64,000 nucleotides of DNA from Natronorubrum halophilum (GTDB taxonomy: Archaea > Halobacteriota > Halobacteria > Halobacteriales > Natrialbaceae), in the NCBI RefSeq assembly GCF_003670115.1, contig NZ_QQTY01000005.1, positions 62,001 to 126,000 on the forward strand, given 5' to 3'. The stretch's first letter is position 1. Every line of letters starts with the position of its first letter. The notes beneath the pieces are model-generated. The model had not been told where the DNA came from. It made no database searches and was given only the letters and a program-made list of their open reading frames with translations. The translations under genes were made by a program, and so were the position numbers. This document shows, one piece after another, positions 19,836-28,882 of the stretch.

Positions 19836-21461
19836 TTAGTCGTCGTCATCGCCGGGAACGGCATCGGGTTTCGACTGCCGTTCCGGTCGAGAGCCGATGA
19901 TCCAGGCGTCGTCCTGAAGCAGGACGCGGCCGAACCGCGAACTGAACTCCCTGATGAGGCCCAGCATCGCGAGGAAGCAGACGAACGCGAACGGCCCGCC
20001 CGTGATGATCGCGGCGGACTGCAACGCGTCGACGCCGCCGAGGATCATGAGGATCGCCGCGGTCATCCCGAGCACGACGCCCCAGAAGACCCGATTGATG
20101 CTCGAGGGACTCGCCTTGCCACCGGTCGTCATCATCGAGACGGCGAGCGTCGAGGAGTCCGCCGACGTGATGAAGAACGTCGTGACGAGGATCATGAAGG
20201 TGACCATGAACACCGACCCGAGCGGGAACGCCTCGAACAGGGCGAAGCCGGCGACCGGTGCGCCGTGTTCGCCGACGGGGCCGAGGATGTCCGTGACGCC
20301 GTTGTGCTGGGCCCAGACGGCCGAGCCGCCGACGAACGTGAACCACGGGATCGTCGCGCCCGAGGTGGCGACGATGCCCGTGAATGCGACTTCGCGAACG
20401 GTTCGACCGCGGGAGATCCGGGCGATGAACAGTCCGGCGAACGGGGACCACGAGAGGGCCCACGCCCAGTAGAAGACGGTCCAGGTGTTCGTCCACTCGG
20501 TCCCGCCTTCGACACCCGCGCCGGTAAACAGGCTCATCGAGACGAAATTGGTCACCATGCCGCCGAAGGCCTGCGTCCCGAGCAGGACGAGAAAGATGGT
20601 TGGGCCGAGGATGAACGTCGCGAGCATGAGGGCCACGAAGAGGATCATATTGAAGTTCGAGAGCCGGCGAATCCCCTTGTCAACGCCGAGCACCATCGAA
20701 ATCGTAAACAGGAGCGTCATCGTCGTCACCACAAGCAAGATGCCGGTGTTGCCCAGATCGATCCCCCACTGGTAGTCCAGTCCAGTGACGAACTGGCTGC
20801 CGATGAAGCCGAGCGACGTCGCGACGCCGCCGATCGTCGCGAAGACCGCGAGGATATCGATCACCTTCGCGGCCGGCCCGTCGAGGTTATCCGCACCGAG
20901 AATCGGCGTCAGTGCCGAGGAAACCCGGAGCGGAACGCTGTCGTAGTTGTACGCGAAGTAACCGATCGCGATCCCCATGATCGTAAAGACCGCGAGTTGG
21001 GGCAGCGCCCAGTGGAACAGAGTCTGCTGGACCGCTATCGTCATCGCCTCGGCCGAGCCGCCGGAGACGTTGTACAGGGGCGACGGATCGTCGTAGTAGT
21101 ACAGCGCCTCCGTCGGCCCCCAGAAGACGACGCCCGCGGCGAAACCGGCCGAGTACAACATCGTGAAAAACGAGATGAAGCTGTACTCCGGATCGCTGTC
21201 GCCGAACTTGATCTTGCCCCACGGACCGACGATCAAGAAGAGCAAGAACAGGACGATCAGGAAGACGATCAGCAACAGCGCCCAGTTCAGGTACTCGAGC
21301 ATCGATTCGTTGGCCACGCTGATGGCGCTTTCGACGGTGGTCGGGCTGAGGAAGTACAGTGCGATGACCCCGACCGTGATTCCTGCGCCGAACAGGAAGA
21401 CGATGGGGTCGAGCTCGTCGCGGAAGCGACCGACTGCGCTCGATTCGTCCGAATCAGCCAT
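19836..21461 (-). CDS. BCCT family transporter (betaine/carnitine/choline)
   Basis: A 541-residue secondary transporter with about twelve helices. The family signature FYWAWALSWSPFAGLFIARISRG is present, and GVVFWGPTEALYYY corresponds to the glycine-rich first core helix. Members take up compatible solutes such as glycine betaine, often with sodium, which fits osmotic adjustment in a halophile. The start MADSDESSA at 21461 was chosen over an upstream in-frame ATG because the added residues are not conserved-looking. Confidence 0.92.
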   Translation of the reverse strand: MADSDESSAVGRFRDELDPIVFLFGAGITVGVIALYFLSPTTVESAISVANESMLEYLNWALLLIVFLIVLFLLFLIVGPWGKIKFGDSDPEYSFISFFTMLYSAGFAAGVVFWGPTEALYYYDDPSPLYNVSGGSAEAMTIAVQQTLFHWALPQLAVFTIMGIAIGYFAYNYDSVPLRVSSALTPILGADNLDGPAAKVIDILAVFATIGGVATSLGFIGSQFVTGLDYQWGIDLGNTGILLVVTTMTLLFTISMVLGVDKGIRRLSNFNMILFVALMLATFILGPTIFLVLLGTQAFGGMVTNFVSMSLFTGAGVEGGTEWTNTWTVFYWAWALSWSPFAGLFIARISRGRTVREVAFTGIVATSGATIPWFTFVGGSAVWAQHNGVTDILGPVGEHGAPVAGFALFEAFPLGSVFMVTFMILVTTFFITSADSSTLAVSMMTTGGKASPSSINRVFWGVVLGMTAAILMILGGVDALQSAAIITGGPFAFVCFLAMLGLIREFSSRFGRVLLQDDAWIIGSRPERQSKPDAVPGDDDD

Positions 21462-21973
21462 CGATCTGCCCCCGTTCGAAACGGTGAGAGTTCGACCGAG
21501 CGGTACCCCCACTGCGCCACTGTTCTGAACCCGGTCCGTGACCTCCCGGCTGGAAAACGCCGCAGTCAGCCCCACGGACCGGGCGGTTTGAACGGTTTCT
21601 TGTTTCCGGACAGGTCATGCTAATTGGTAGCACCACCCAATCGATCCACGAACTGATTATTAACGCTATGCATGCTCATTTCTACAAATGAATATTAGAT
21701 GAATAATTCAGCGGCGCTTATGAGGACCGTGTAACGAACGGCCGTCACCGCCGATCGTCGCAGCCGTTGGCCGTCGGTACACTCGCCGCCCGATGGATGT
21801 GCGATCGGTGCGTGAGGGTGTTCAGTTGCGACTGTAGAACAACGGGACAGCGTAAATCCCTCGTGTTCATAGGGACGGCTCCCCTCAGCAGCACCTACCG
21901 GAATGTATCGTAATCGGTCAAGCCATCACAGTACGGGCGACCCGACGAGCACCGCATCCGGAGGTACCGAGCC
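21462..21973. other. Gene-free stretch upstream of the BCCT gene
   Basis: About 510 bases with no supportable gene. It holds an AT-rich block at 21645-21710 that contains the perfect inverted repeat TCATTT-ctac-AAATGA (21676-21691), a possible regulator site for the BCCT transporter about 215 bases from its start codon. Confidence 0.4.
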
Positions 21974-22111
21974 GTGACTGATGCCGACGAGCGTCAGCGA
22001 ACGAACGGCCAGCCGTGTCCGCTCTGTGCGACACCGATGTACAAACGCCACTGCAAGTACGTCTGCCCCCAACACGGCGTCGTCATCGATTGTAGCGATC
22101 CCTTCCTGTAG
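21974..22111 (+). CDS. Small zinc-finger protein (45 aa)
   Basis: A GTG-initiated 45-residue protein with CPLC, then HCKYVCPQHG and a final DCSDPFL. This cysteine/histidine pattern is a highly recognisable haloarchaeal micro-protein family, probably a zinc-binding knuckle; the function is unknown. It is short but the motif conservation gives good support. Confidence 0.8.
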   Translation: MTDADERQRTNGQPCPLCATPMYKRHCKYVCPQHGVVIDCSDPFL

Positions 22112-22185
22112 TGCCAGTCCGCCGAACCAACCCAGTGCCCGACTCGCGCCGTGAGTCGAACCGAACTGATACGAGATGAGGCACT

Positions 22186-22537
22186 GTGGCTTCGGACACG
22201 CAACAGACGATCCTCGTCGTCCTCCTCGATCGGCACATGCCGGATCGTCCCGGCGACGAAGTCCTATCGTCGAACTGGATATCGACGACTACGTCACCAA
22301 ACCGGTGACTCGAGCCCAGCCGACGCGGATCATCGAGAACCTCCGGCGCAGTCGCGCGTCACCGACGACGGCAAACGCGAACTCACCACTCTCTCGAACA
22401 AGATGGAGACGCTGGGGGACGACCGGTCACCGGACACCCTCGAGAACACCGAGGCCTACCAGCAACTGGAAGACGACCTGACGGAACCGAGCGATTCGCT
22501 GATCGAGAGCGAAACCGAGACGACGAGGCGTAACTGA
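22186..22537 (+). pseudogene. HalX-domain response regulator remnant
   Basis: Reading GTG at 22186 gives an N-terminus like a receiver domain (ASDTQQTILVV), then LLDRHMPDRPGDEVL with the phospho-acceptor Asp, but the segments between are missing. Another frame gives ELDIDDYVTKPVTRAQ, the receiver C-terminus with its Lys. A third frame continues VTDDGKRELTTLSNKME to NTEAYQQLEDDL, the HalX coiled segment. At least two deletions or frameshifts split one ancestral receiver-HalX gene. It cannot make a working regulator. Confidence 0.7.
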
Positions 22538-22548
22538 ACTGGCACTGC

Positions 22549-23280
22549 TTAGCTGTCCGTCGATCGGCCGGCGTTTCGCGCCTCCGTTCTCGACCGTACG
22601 GCTCGGTACGCGGGGCCCGCAAGCAACGTCGCAGCGGCGACGCCACACACGAGGGAGAGCGTCAGACCGAGTTCGCCGAAACCGCCCGCCGTCACGGTCG
22701 CTGCCGAGGAGCCGACGACGACCGCCGCGACCGTCCACGGGAGTTCGCCGACCGCGGTTCCGAGCAGGAACTGGCGAAGCGACACGCCGCTGACCGCTGC
22801 AGCACACGTCGAGACGTCCGACGGGAGCGGAGCCAGCCGCGAGGCGACGACGCCGCGGGTCGACCCCGCGCGTTCGTAGTACCGTGAGACGGCGGTTCCG
22901 GTTCGCTCGAGGGCCGTGCCGAACGGGCCACCGATCGATTCCAGGCCGGAATCGGCGCTCGACGCGTCGCGAGTGACCCAGCGAGCGACGAGGAAGACGG
23001 GAGTGACCGTCACCAGAACGCCGACGAGTGCGATCGGGATTCCGAGCGTGACGCCGTAGCCGTAGCCGACCACGACGGCAAGCGGCGTCGTCGGGAGAGC
23101 GAGCAGCGGCCGCAGGAGGTACAGTCCGATCACGACGAGACCGAACAGCGCGGGATCGGCCGACACCGACTCGACAGTCTCGAACGCCGTCGTCGGCGAA
23201 CCGATCACGGCCGCGGTGACGATCGTACCGATCGCGACCACGCTAACGAGCGCACGGGCCCCGACCGACAACGGCGACAT
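22549..23280 (-). CDS. TVP38/TMEM64 family membrane protein (VTT domain)
   Basis: A 243-residue membrane protein. After two N-terminal helices it shows LLALPTTPLAVVVGYGYGVTLG and a late segment VSGVSLRQFLLGTAVGELPWT, which match the DedA/VTT (SNARE-associated) domain. Relatives scramble lipids or move small solutes across membranes. The start at 23280 (MSPLSVGAR) is preferred; the frame is open another 21 codons. It is divergent from the next gene. Confidence 0.8.
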   Translation of the reverse strand: MSPLSVGARALVSVVAIGTIVTAAVIGSPTTAFETVESVSADPALFGLVVIGLYLLRPLLALPTTPLAVVVGYGYGVTLGIPIALVGVLVTVTPVFLVARWVTRDASSADSGLESIGGPFGTALERTGTAVSRYYERAGSTRGVVASRLAPLPSDVSTCAAAVSGVSLRQFLLGTAVGELPWTVAAVVVGSSAATVTAGGFGELGLTLSLVCGVAAATLLAGPAYRAVRSRTEARNAGRSTDS

Positions 23281-23376
23281 CGATCGCAGTTTCTCATCGA
23301 GCGTTGAAACGTTTGTGTCTCGACGAGGAGCGATGCGACACAACGTTTATTCGCCCCCGCCTGCCACCACTCACCG

Positions 23377-23775
23377 ATGGACCGCGACGAGACCGAGTCG
23401 GAAGCGACCGTCGACGTCGGCGACGATCGGGTCGCGTTGGGACTGGCACTGCTCGAACGTCTCGAGCACGGGTCGATCCCGCTCCCCGATGTCATCGACC
23501 GGATCGAGACGGTGACGACCGACCCGACGGTAACGCGAACGATCCTCGACGAAGCGGAGCTCCGGGGTATCATCGAGCGCGAAGACGGAATCATCCGCCC
23601 GAAGAGCCGCCAGTACGTCCGGTTCGAACAGGACGTCATCACGAAGGAAGGAGAGTTCTCCTGTCAGCGCTGCGGCTCGGGGCTGTCGACGGGCCATTTC
23701 ATCAACCTCGAGGCCGGCGAACTCGGCCCCTTCGGCTCCTCGTGCATCCGAAAAGTGACCGGTCGCGATGACTGA
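23377..23775 (+). CDS. Haloarchaeal conserved protein (DUF5830-like)
   Basis: A 132-residue protein. The first 75 residues look like a winged-helix fold (LLERLEHGSIPLPDVIDRIETV, then VTRTILDEAELRGIIERED). The C-terminal part has a CQRCGSGLSTGHFI zinc knuckle and a late Cys in FGSSCIRKVTG. I recall this layout as DUF5830, not verified. A TATA-like TTTATT lies 26-31 bases before the ATG. Confidence 0.75.
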   Translation: MDRDETESEATVDVGDDRVALGLALLERLEHGSIPLPDVIDRIETVTTDPTVTRTILDEAELRGIIEREDGIIRPKSRQYVRFEQDVITKEGEFSCQRCGSGLSTGHFINLEAGELGPFGSSCIRKVTGRDD

Positions 23776-23783
23776 GTGCGCCG

Positions 23784-25028
23784 TTAGCGCCCGTTTCGGA
23801 GTTCGACGATCAGTTGTTCGATCGTCTGCTGTTGGTGCTCGAGCAGCTCGTGTTGTCGTTCGACGGCGTCCTCGAGCGAGTCGATGCGCTCGAGCAACTC
23901 GTCGGCGTCGTCGGTCCCGGCGTCGGACTCGCCCGTGGCGTCGGGCTCGAGTATGGACGGCGATTCGATGACGGACCCTGGATCGACTTGGCGCTCGCTC
24001 GCCTCCGTGTCGTCCGTTCCCGTGTCCGCGAGGTCGGTCTCCGACTCGGCTGGCGTATCGGCCGACATCTCTACGGTCGTGTCCGACTCGTGAGTCAGCG
24101 CTGTCGGCTCGCCGTCCGATTTCGAGTTCGTCTCTGCACGCTCCTGTTCGGGCGGGCGAGAGTCGCGTTGGTCCTGGCCGGTCGCCTGATCCGCCCGTGG
24201 CCCGCCCGCGTTCGAATCGGTCCCCGCAGTCGTTTCGGTGAGCGGGTCGACCGACTGCGCGTCTTCCTCCGGAGTCGGGTCGCTGATCGCCCCGTCGTCA
24301 TCCAGTTCGGGCGGGTTGGCGTCGAGCGGGGCGACTCCGTCGCCGAAATCGACCGACGTGCGCTCGCGATCCTGGTCCGCCTCTTCGTCACCGCCGATCG
24401 TCTCGTTGAGTTCCTCGAGCGAGCCGACGTCGTGGTACTCGAAGAGGGCGCGCTGAAGCCGTTCGCGGAGATCGTTCGCCTCCTCGTTCGGGGCTTTGAT
24501 CCGCTGCGGACGGCCGTCCACCGTGAGAACGATCTGCGTCGCGACGCTCCCGTCCTCGAACGCGAGACTCGTTACGTCCCCGAAGTGATACTCTTCGTAG
24601 TCGCTATCCCAGACCGCTCCGCCGATGTGTTTGACCAGTCGGGCGCTCGTGATGAGCAGCGTCAGTTCGCTAAAGCGATAGGTCTTGACGACCGTCTCGC
24701 CGGGGTCGGTGATCCCGTTTCCGTTCAAGACACCGGCCAACACCGGGTGCAAGACCGCATCGGTCTTACTCGAGGGAACGCTAAACGACCGGGTTTCCTC
24801 GAGTGGATACTCGAGGGTGAACTTGGTTTTGCGTCGCCCCTCCGAGAGCGTCAGTCGATCGGCGTTGTGAGGGAGTTCGTCGACCGATTCGTCGCTCAAG
24901 AGCCCATCTGAGCGATAGACGAGCGTGCTCGAGGGGGTAATGAAGAGTTCGTCTTCGCCACCGAGAGAGACTCGAGCTGCGATTTCCTCGCCGTTGAGAG
25001 TAGACTGGACGATTCCGGGAACGCTCAT
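23784..25028 (-). CDS. Haloarchaeal protein with PH-like N-terminal domains and disordered tail (DUF7115-like)
   Basis: A 414-residue protein. Residues 1-215 form beta-rich repeats (SLGGEDELFITPSSTLVYRSDG, and DVTSLAFEDGSVATQIVLTVDG) resembling bacterial PH-like domains. Residues 220-370 are acidic low complexity. The last 40 residues are a heptad coiled coil (ELLERIDSLEDAVERQHELL) suited to oligomerisation. Start MSVPGIVQS at 25028. I recall a DUF7115 name for such proteins; the function is unknown. Confidence 0.75.
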   Translation of the reverse strand: MSVPGIVQSTLNGEEIAARVSLGGEDELFITPSSTLVYRSDGLLSDESVDELPHNADRLTLSEGRRKTKFTLEYPLEETRSFSVPSSKTDAVLHPVLAGVLNGNGITDPGETVVKTYRFSELTLLITSARLVKHIGGAVWDSDYEEYHFGDVTSLAFEDGSVATQIVLTVDGRPQRIKAPNEEANDLRERLQRALFEYHDVGSLEELNETIGGDEEADQDRERTSVDFGDGVAPLDANPPELDDDGAISDPTPEEDAQSVDPLTETTAGTDSNAGGPRADQATGQDQRDSRPPEQERAETNSKSDGEPTALTHESDTTVEMSADTPAESETDLADTGTDDTEASERQVDPGSVIESPSILEPDATGESDAGTDDADELLERIDSLEDAVERQHELLEHQQQTIEQLIVELRNGR

Positions 25029-25131
25029 GCGCGGGTAGTTAGGAAGGCCATGTGATAAATCCGTGGGTCGTCGTTGCACGCCCGGGTGGAATGAGAAGGT
25101 TAAAGAAACAGACCGCACTACGAACGAGTGA

Positions 25132-25286
25132 GCCCGGGTGGCTTAGCTGGACATAGCGCCGCACTCATAGGGTTCAGAGATTCGGTGCGGTTTCGCCTTG
25201 GAAGCCTCCGTGTCCCCACGAGGACTCATGCCGAGCCTCGGACCTGGGACATGCGGAGATCGAGGGTTCGGAGCCCTCCCCGGGCA
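25132..25286 (+). tRNA. Elongator tRNA-Met (CAT) with an 81-base intron
   Basis: Exon 1 is 25132-25169 with acceptor half GCCCGGG and anticodon loop CTCATA; the intron is 25170-25250; exon 2 is 25251-25286 with TGCGG closing the anticodon stem, a GAGGGTTCGGAGCCCTC T-arm and CCCGGGC plus discriminator A. An intron between positions 37 and 38 is the known arrangement of haloarchaeal elongator tRNA-Met, removed by the splicing endonuclease at a bulge-helix-bulge. Its 3' end is the left attachment site of the element that follows. Confidence 0.95.
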
Positions 25287-25442
25287 CTCATCAAATTCTT
25301 TACATGCCCGCGTAAAAACACCCTATCGTGGGCCTTCTCTTCGTGATATTCGCGAGGTAGGGGACTCGTCTACATCTCGAGAGGTTGATGCAGCGACATC
25401 TGGTTTATTAGGTAATTCGGCTCCTGCAAGAGGTGTCGTGGC

Positions 25443-25592
25443 ATGAGCTCCGCCACCGACGGGTTCGGCCCGTTCTGCGGAGCGCTCGGCTGTACCGATG
25501 ACGCCGACGTCGTGATCGATCACCCGAAGCACGGGCCTCGGACAGTCTGTGATGCCTGCAGTGTCGGCTACGAGGTGTTGTGGGATGTCTGA
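25443..25592 (+). CDS. Small zinc-finger protein, first gene of the element
   Basis: A 49-residue protein with four cysteines in the pattern C12-x4-C17 and C36-x2-C39, a probable zinc knuckle. Its stop overlaps the next start (eight shared bases), so it begins the mcm-proximal operon. An AT-rich TTTATTAGG lies about 35 bases upstream. No family is recognised. Confidence 0.6.
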   Translation: MSSATDGFGPFCGALGCTDDADVVIDHPKHGPRTVCDACSVGYEVLWDV

Positions 25593-25737
25593 GTCGCCGG
25601 CTGCGGACGCCGTCGTGATCTCCCAGCGTGCGCTCGGGAAGTGCGTCTTCCTCGAGGACGAACTCAACGACCTCCAAGCAGAAACCGACGAAATCGAAGC
25701 CCGCATCGAGCACCTCGAAGGTGATCTCCATGGGTGA
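25585..25737 (+). CDS. Short coiled-coil protein
   Basis: A 50-residue protein ending in a heptad helix (FLEDELNDLQAETDEIEARIEHLEGDL). It overlaps both neighbours by eight bases, typical of the compact operons of this element. The helix resembles the start of the helix in the next protein (CSDLEDEVEKLREEN), so the two could be paralogous or form a hetero-coil; this is inference. Confidence 0.6.
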   Translation: MSESPAADAVVISQRALGKCVFLEDELNDLQAETDEIEARIEHLEGDLHG

Positions 25738-26206
25738 GACGCCAGAGGTCAGCCCAGAAGATGCGCTCCAGGTTGCCCAGCGTGCGATGAACCGCTGTTC
25801 GGATCTCGAGGATGAGGTCGAAAAGCTCCGGGAGGAAAACAGCAATCTCGTCGATCGCGTCACCACACTCGAGCTGCGCTACCAGGACCTCGAGGGGACG
25901 AAACCATACGACGATCTCGATCGCGACGGTCGCGTTGGCCGCGTCCGTGAACACGCGTTCCAGCGAGCGACCAACGGCCATGGGAAAGCGACGCTCGACT
26001 ACAACGACGTCATGTGGAGTGTTTTCGACGGTGAACCGAGCGCAGACTACTGCTACAAGTTGATGCGGCTCGCCGCAGAAGCTCCCGGATTCGAATACCG
26101 AGATCCAGCCGGGAAAGGGAAGCAACTGGCCGTCGACGCAGACGAGGCGAGAACAGGAGCCGCGTTTTCGTCCGCGAAGAAAACGGATTCGGAGGGGGTG
26201 ATCTAA
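25730..26206 (+). CDS. Coiled-coil protein with a C-terminal winged-helix-like region
   Basis: A 158-residue protein. Residues about 20-55 are a coiled coil (DLEDEVEKLREENSNLVDRV). Residues 75-140 (FQRATNGHGKATLDYNDVMW, then YCYKLMRLAAEAPGFEYRD) look like a winged helix of the kind that binds DNA. It lies directly before mcm and could be a replication accessory protein of the element; that role is inference from position only. Confidence 0.65.
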   Translation: MGETPEVSPEDALQVAQRAMNRCSDLEDEVEKLREENSNLVDRVTTLELRYQDLEGTKPYDDLDRDGRVGRVREHAFQRATNGHGKATLDYNDVMWSVFDGEPSADYCYKLMRLAAEAPGFEYRDPAGKGKQLAVDADEARTGAAFSSAKKTDSEGVI

Positions 26207-26360
26207 AGATGGGTTCGTTCCAGCGAGGGATACCTCCTCCATAAATCTGAGTGTAACTCAGTCCAAGTGGTGTTGTGTAAATAAGTGTCGGTTAGCTGTG
26301 AGTACGCCGAATCCGACGCCGTCCGACGCCGTCGCTCAACGTCACGAAGGCTCGATTCGG

Positions 26361-26368
26361 TTTTATTC
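26361..26368 (+). promoter_or_regulatory. TATA box of the mcm operon
   Basis: TTTTATTC ends 26 bases before the ATG at 26394, the usual archaeal TATA distance for a leaderless transcript. This is why the start was placed at 26394 and not at the in-frame GTG at 26298, which lies upstream of this box. Confidence 0.55.
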
Positions 26369-26393
26369 GCAGACGAAAACCGCGACCGATCCA

Positions 26394-28493
26394 ATGTCAA
26401 CCCAACCATCCCAAGACGAACCACTCACCGATCGCCTGGCGACGAAGTTCTACCGTCGCTACTACAAAGAGGAGATCGGGAAACTGGCCCAGAAGTATCC
26501 GAACGAACAGCGCTCCCTCGAGGTCGACTGGGGAGACATCCACCAGTTCGACCCGAAAGTCGCTGACGACTACCTCACACAACCGGAGCAGATGCGTCGG
26601 TACTTCGAGGAGGCACTGCGAATATTCGATCTCTCGATCGACATCTCACTCCACGCCCACGTACGCGTCGGAAACCTTCCGGAGGAATACACGTTCTATC
26701 CAGGAGAGTTCTCCCCATCGGAACACCTCGCCGACTACCGTTCGATTCGCGGGGAGATCACGAAGACATCGGACGTCTATCCAAAGATCGAGGAGTCCGC
26801 GTTCGAGTGCAAGCTCTGTGGAACGCTCACTCGAGTCCCGCAGCCGGATGGGAGCTTCCAGGAACCCCACGAGTGCCAAGGCTGTGAACGACAGGGGCCA
26901 TTCAGAGTGAACTTCGACCAGTCGGAGTTCGTCGACGCACAGAAACTCCGAATCAAGGTGCCACCGGAGCTCGCTGACGGCGCCGGCCAGAAGATCGACG
27001 CGTTCGTCGAGGACGATATCGCTGGCGACGTCACGGTCGGTGACCGCGTTGTCGTCTCGGGCATCATCCACTTCGAACAGGAGTCCTCGGGGCAGCAGAA
27101 GAAACCCAAGTTCGATCCCTACCTCGAAGGCCACCACATCGAGATCGAGAAGACCGATCAACAGGATCTCGACGTCTCTTCGCAAGAGCGCAAGCGGATC
27201 CGAGAGCTCTCCGACGGTGCCGAAGGTGACCCGCTCGACGTGGGTGCGCAATCGCTGACGACGAAGGTCTTCGGCTACGACCTCGAGAAGAAAGCGCTCA
27301 TCCTGGCGATGGTCTCCGGTGGACAGATTCAGTACGGCGACGGTGACAGCGACCGGTCGACACTGAACGTCTTCCTGATCGGCGATCCCGGAACCGGCAA
27401 GTCGAAGCTGATCGACCGGGCCGAGTCGATCGGCTGGCGGACCGTCGGCGTTACGAGCCGACGAGCGACCGGCCCCGGTTTGACAGTTACTGCCGAACAG
27501 GATGACTTCGGTGATGGCGACTGGTCGCTGAAAGCCGGTGCGTTCGTGAAAGCGAACGGTGGGACGGTCTGTATCGACGAACTCGACGACATGGAACCCG
27601 ACGTCCGGGCGTTCATGCTCGAGCCGATGTCGAAGCAGAAGATCAACGCCTCGATCGCCGGCGAGCAAGCGACATTCGAGACCCAGACCTCGGTGATCGC
27701 TGCGGGTAACCCGAAGCATGGTCGGTTCGATCCGTACGAACCCATCCCGGAACAGTTCGACTTCCGGTCTGATCTGCTGTCAAGGTTTGACCTCATCTTC
27801 ACTGTCCAGGACGTTTCCAAGGAGGAGAGTGATCGGGAGCTGGCCGATCACGTCCTCGACGTTCGCGATGCTGCGAAACGCGAGGAGGACGTTCTCGTCG
27901 ATGAGGATGATGACGTCGCCGAGCCGATCGTCGATCCCGAGATCTTCCGGAAGTGGATCGCCGTCGCGAAGCAGCAGCCAAACCCGCCGTTCGAAAGCGA
28001 GGCGGTCAAAGAACAGCTGCGGGAGAGCTTTCTCGAGATCCGCAAACTGTACGACGTCCGAGACAGTTCGCCGGTTCCGGTCACCTTCCGCGACCTCGAG
28101 GGGCTGGTTCGGATCGCTGAGGCCGCAGCGAAGTTCGAACTCTCAAATACGATCACTGAGCGCCACGCACAGATCGCGACAGAGATGGCTGGTCGGTCAA
28201 TGCAAGACGTCGGCAAAAATGAGGACGGCGAGTTCGATGCCGACGTCGTCGAAGTGGGCCAGTCGAAGAGCCAGAAGGATCGGAAGAAGACGCTCAAACT
28301 ATCCATCGATGATCTCGAGGATGAATACGACTCCGGCGTTCCACGGGAGCGCGTGATCGAGTACATCCAGGAAGACTGCGACCGCGATTACAGCGCCGAC
28401 CGCCTCCACGCAGATATGGATGTTCTCCTCGAGGCCGGCGAGGCGATCGAACCACAGACGGACCACATCCGCTACCTCGGGAGGGTGACTTGA
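26394..28493 (+). CDS. mcm: MCM replicative helicase (element-encoded)
   Basis: A 699-residue MCM-family AAA+ helicase. The N-terminal domain has a zinc finger (CKLC near 139 and CQGC about 25 residues later) and an OB fold. The ATPase core has Walker A GDPGTGKSKL (about 330), Walker B GTVCIDELDDME (about 391) and the arginine finger LLSRFDL (about 462). A C-terminal winged helix follows a linker rich in Lys and Asp. Haloarchaea need one chromosomal MCM; copies in integrated elements are a known pattern, and here it probably unwinds the element's own origin with the Orc1/Cdc6 at 40507. Confidence 0.93.
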   Translation: MSTQPSQDEPLTDRLATKFYRRYYKEEIGKLAQKYPNEQRSLEVDWGDIHQFDPKVADDYLTQPEQMRRYFEEALRIFDLSIDISLHAHVRVGNLPEEYTFYPGEFSPSEHLADYRSIRGEITKTSDVYPKIEESAFECKLCGTLTRVPQPDGSFQEPHECQGCERQGPFRVNFDQSEFVDAQKLRIKVPPELADGAGQKIDAFVEDDIAGDVTVGDRVVVSGIIHFEQESSGQQKKPKFDPYLEGHHIEIEKTDQQDLDVSSQERKRIRELSDGAEGDPLDVGAQSLTTKVFGYDLEKKALILAMVSGGQIQYGDGDSDRSTLNVFLIGDPGTGKSKLIDRAESIGWRTVGVTSRRATGPGLTVTAEQDDFGDGDWSLKAGAFVKANGGTVCIDELDDMEPDVRAFMLEPMSKQKINASIAGEQATFETQTSVIAAGNPKHGRFDPYEPIPEQFDFRSDLLSRFDLIFTVQDVSKEESDRELADHVLDVRDAAKREEDVLVDEDDDVAEPIVDPEIFRKWIAVAKQQPNPPFESEAVKEQLRESFLEIRKLYDVRDSSPVPVTFRDLEGLVRIAEAAAKFELSNTITERHAQIATEMAGRSMQDVGKNEDGEFDADVVEVGQSKSQKDRKKTLKLSIDDLEDEYDSGVPRERVIEYIQEDCDRDYSADRLHADMDVLLEAGEAIEPQTDHIRYLGRVT

Positions 28494-28495
28494 TT

Positions 28496-28882
28496 ATGTC
28501 TCAAGCAGATCAACAGAGCAATGCTGAACGCCGCAAACGCACCAAGGATACCTCTGAGTCGATCATTCGCGTCGTCGACCTGAACAGCGGGCACAAACAA
28601 CCACCGCTCGCGAGCAAGCCATCGGTCGTTGGGAATCGGTGTCGGTCTGGCTACAGTCTCGAGGATATCTCTAAAGCGATCACGGCCGCTCGTAGCAATG
28701 GAGACCTGTTCCAAGTCAAAGATAATGAGGGCCGTGTTCGGCTGGGGATCAACGACGACGAGGCGCTGCTCGAGAAGATCGAAACGTACCTCTCGAGATA
28801 TGACGATCCGCGAGAGGATCTGATCGGGCTCGCTAACAAGCGGATCCAGTTCCTGCGAAAGCAGGGTGATCGCGATGAGTAA
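28496..28882 (+). CDS. Hypothetical protein downstream of mcm
   Basis: A 128-residue charged protein. Residues 47-95 (SLEDISKAITAARSNGDLFQVKD to RLGINDDEALLEKIETYLSRY) suggest a winged-helix domain. It starts three bases after the mcm stop and overlaps the next gene by eight bases, so it is part of the mcm operon. No family is recognised. The ATG at 28496 is chosen over an overlapping TTG. Confidence 0.65.
   Translation: MSQADQQSNAERRKRTKDTSESIIRVVDLNSGHKQPPLASKPSVVGNRCRSGYSLEDISKAITAARSNGDLFQVKDNEGRVRLGINDDEALLEKIETYLSRYDDPREDLIGLANKRIQFLRKQGDRDE

Noticed and set aside
19833-21623. 596-codon plus-strand frame opposite the BCCT gene
   Set aside because: Composition of Arg/Asp/Glu/His repeats is typical of a shadow frame.
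25170-25250. Possible second tRNA or gene within the tRNA-Met region
   Set aside because: It is the intron; the exons join to a perfect cloverleaf.
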